A stretch of DNA of 7,949 nucleotides from Sphingomonadales bacterium (GTDB lineage Bacteria; Pseudomonadota; Alphaproteobacteria; Sphingomonadales; Sphingomonadaceae): the NCBI GenBank assembly GCA_025360285.1, contig JANYCM010000184.1, positions 1 through 7,949 of the forward strand, written 5' to 3'. The notes beneath the pieces were generated by a model. It saw only the letters and a program-made list of their open reading frames with translations. It did no database searches and was not told the origin of the DNA. Of the stretch, positions 6,945-7,949 are shown in pieces. Numbering within the stretch: position 1 is the stretch's first letter; each line of letters opens with the position of its first letter. Made by a program: the position numbers and the translations under genes.

Positions 6945-7949
6945 ATGAGCTTCGTCATCCGCCAGATCGCCCGGCGCGCCGATGGCGGGGACATCATCCG
7001 CACCCGCACGCTGGCGGCGGCGGAAATCACCGCCGGGCGCGGCACCGATTGCGATATTCAGTTGGCTGATCTTGGCGTCATGCTGCGCCATGCCCGGCTG
7101 TCGCAACTGGCGGGCGGGCTGGTCGCAGTGGAAGCCATTGGCGGGGTGCCGCTGGAAATCGCCGGGCAATTCGTCAGTCGTGCCGATCTGGTGGTGGCGG
7201 ACCGCCCGGCGATCAATCTGGCCAGCCACCGCCTGCTGCTGGCGCCCGGCGACACGCCCGATGCCATCGCCATAACCGCCGAACGGGTGATCGCCGCCAG
7301 CGATGCTGCCGACGCCAGCGCCGAAACAGGCATTTTTTCGCTGAAGGACGTGATGCCCGGCAAGCGCCGCATCGCCTGGGTGCTGGTGCTGCTGATCTTG
7401 GCTGTCGGCCTCGCCTGGCCGCTATGGACGATGAACGCACGATCGCCCCTACCGCCGCCGATGGTCGCCGCGGCCGCGCGCGGCGATGCACCGCCCGTGC
7501 GCCTGATCCCGGCACTGGGCAATGCCCCCGTCGCCAAGGGCGATTTCGCGCCTGACATGCTGTGGTCCAGCGGGCCCCTCTCCACCGCCCATGCCGGCCT
7601 CGCCAACAAATGCGGCGCCTGCCACCAGAAACCGTTCGTGTCGGTCACCGATGCCGCCTGCACCGCCTGCCATACGCCGACCGCCACCCCGGCCCATGCC
7701 CCACCGGCGCGCTTGGCGCTGGGCCGCCTGCCCGCCACTGGCGCGATCGCCGATATCCACAAGAACCTCAACCTGCCCGAAGGCCGCTGCGCTTCCTGCC
7801 ATAAGGAACATGAGGGGCCGCGCGGCGCGCTGATGGTGGCGCAATCCTTCTGCACCGATTGCCATGCCGGCCTTGCCGCGCGGCTGCGCGATACGGCGCT
7901 GGCCAATGTCGGCGATTGGCCCGGCCACCCGCAGTTCAAGCCGATGATC
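6945..7949 (+). CDS. Membrane-anchored multiheme c-type cytochrome with FHA-like N-terminus (cut by window edge)
   Basis: The first 335 codons of a gene that runs off the right edge. Residues about 18-104 resemble a forkhead-associated domain: ITAGRGTDCDIQLADLGVMLRHARL matches the GR...DI.L.D..VSR.HA pattern over residues 28-52, but the phosphothreonine-contacting Ser is Met. A single helix at 143-163, preceded by GKRR, should anchor it with the N-terminus in the cytoplasm and the rest in the periplasm. After a Pro/Ala-rich linker come four c-type heme sites: CGACH (223-227), CTACH (239-243), CASCH (282-286) and CTDCH (303-307). Other histidines (H216, H251, H272, H289, H328) could be distal ligands. 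More hemes may follow outside the window. It begins 4 bases after the previous stop. As a cytochrome c it needs the Ccm system encoded divergently. Its likely role is periplasmic electron donor or acceptor for the two preceding proteins. Confidence 0.88.
   Translation, partial: MSFVIRQIARRADGGDIIRTRTLAAAEITAGRGTDCDIQLADLGVMLRHARLSQLAGGLVAVEAIGGVPLEIAGQFVSRADLVVADRPAINLASHRLLLAPGDTPDAIAITAERVIAASDAADASAETGIFSLKDVMPGKRRIAWVLVLLILAVGLAWPLWTMNARSPLPPPMVAAAARGDAPPVRLIPALGNAPVAKGDFAPDMLWSSGPLSTAHAGLANKCGACHQKPFVSVTDAACTACHTPTATPAHAPPARLALGRLPATGAIADIHKNLNLPEGRCASCHKEHEGPRGALMVAQSFCTDCHAGLAARLRDTALANVGDWPGHPQFKPMI

Noticed and set aside
7058..7939. Minus-strand open frame of 293 codons
   Set aside because: It is antisense to the multiheme cytochrome gene, where four CxxCH motifs show the plus frame to be real.
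1..7949. CRISPR arrays, insertion sequences, long direct or inverted repeats, rho-independent terminators
   Set aside because: None seen by eye; coding density leaves only the 103-base divergent region and two tiny gaps, and no stem followed by a T-run was found.

Overview
The window is uniformly GC-rich DNA, tightly packed with genes and with no visible mobile elements or RNA genes. The System I cytochrome c maturation genes, the codon use and the compact ATGA gene junctions fit an alphaproteobacterium. A sphingomonad-type organism is my best guess, but this is an impression and not a tested assignment.

Left half (1-3397, minus strand): a compact operon for cytochrome c maturation, read ccmF -> ccmG -> ccmH -> ccmI. 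ccmF/ccmG and ccmG/ccmH overlap by 4 bases, and ccmH and ccmI are separated by 36 bases. ccmI runs off the left edge. All diagnostic residues are present: the tryptophan-rich WWD segment and four heme-ligand histidines in CcmF, WCAAC and the cis-Pro loop in CcmG, and the CxxC in CcmH. The haem-delivery genes (ccmA-E) are not in the window, and ccmE is not directly upstream of ccmF.

Middle (3398-3500): a 103-base divergent intergenic region that must hold the start signals for both directions. I see no consensus promoter or clear operator in it.

Right half (3501-7949, plus strand): three tightly spaced genes that look like one electron-transfer machine. The first (3501-6053, 850 aa) is an unusual fusion of a thioredoxin-reductase-like FAD/NAD(P)H domain without the redox disulfide, two tandem cyclic-nucleotide-binding domains, and a DmsB-type ferredoxin module with 16 cysteines for four [4Fe-4S] clusters. 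The second (6053-6940, 295 aa) is a five-helix membrane protein. Two of its helices each carry a His-x13-His pair, the geometry expected for two stacked b hemes crossing the membrane. The third (6945 to the right edge, incomplete) has a degenerate FHA-like N-terminus, one membrane anchor, and a periplasmic part with four CxxCH heme c sites so far.

Read together, the plus-strand genes suggest a transmembrane redox conduit: NAD(P)H - FAD - four Fe-S clusters - two b hemes - multiheme c, or the reverse direction, with a built-in cyclic-nucleotide sensor. No catalytic molybdenum subunit or quinone-reducing NrfD-type subunit is present in the window. The multiheme c-type cytochrome would depend on the Ccm machinery encoded divergently next door. 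The system is the main point of interest. Its physiological partner and direction of electron flow cannot be read from this window.
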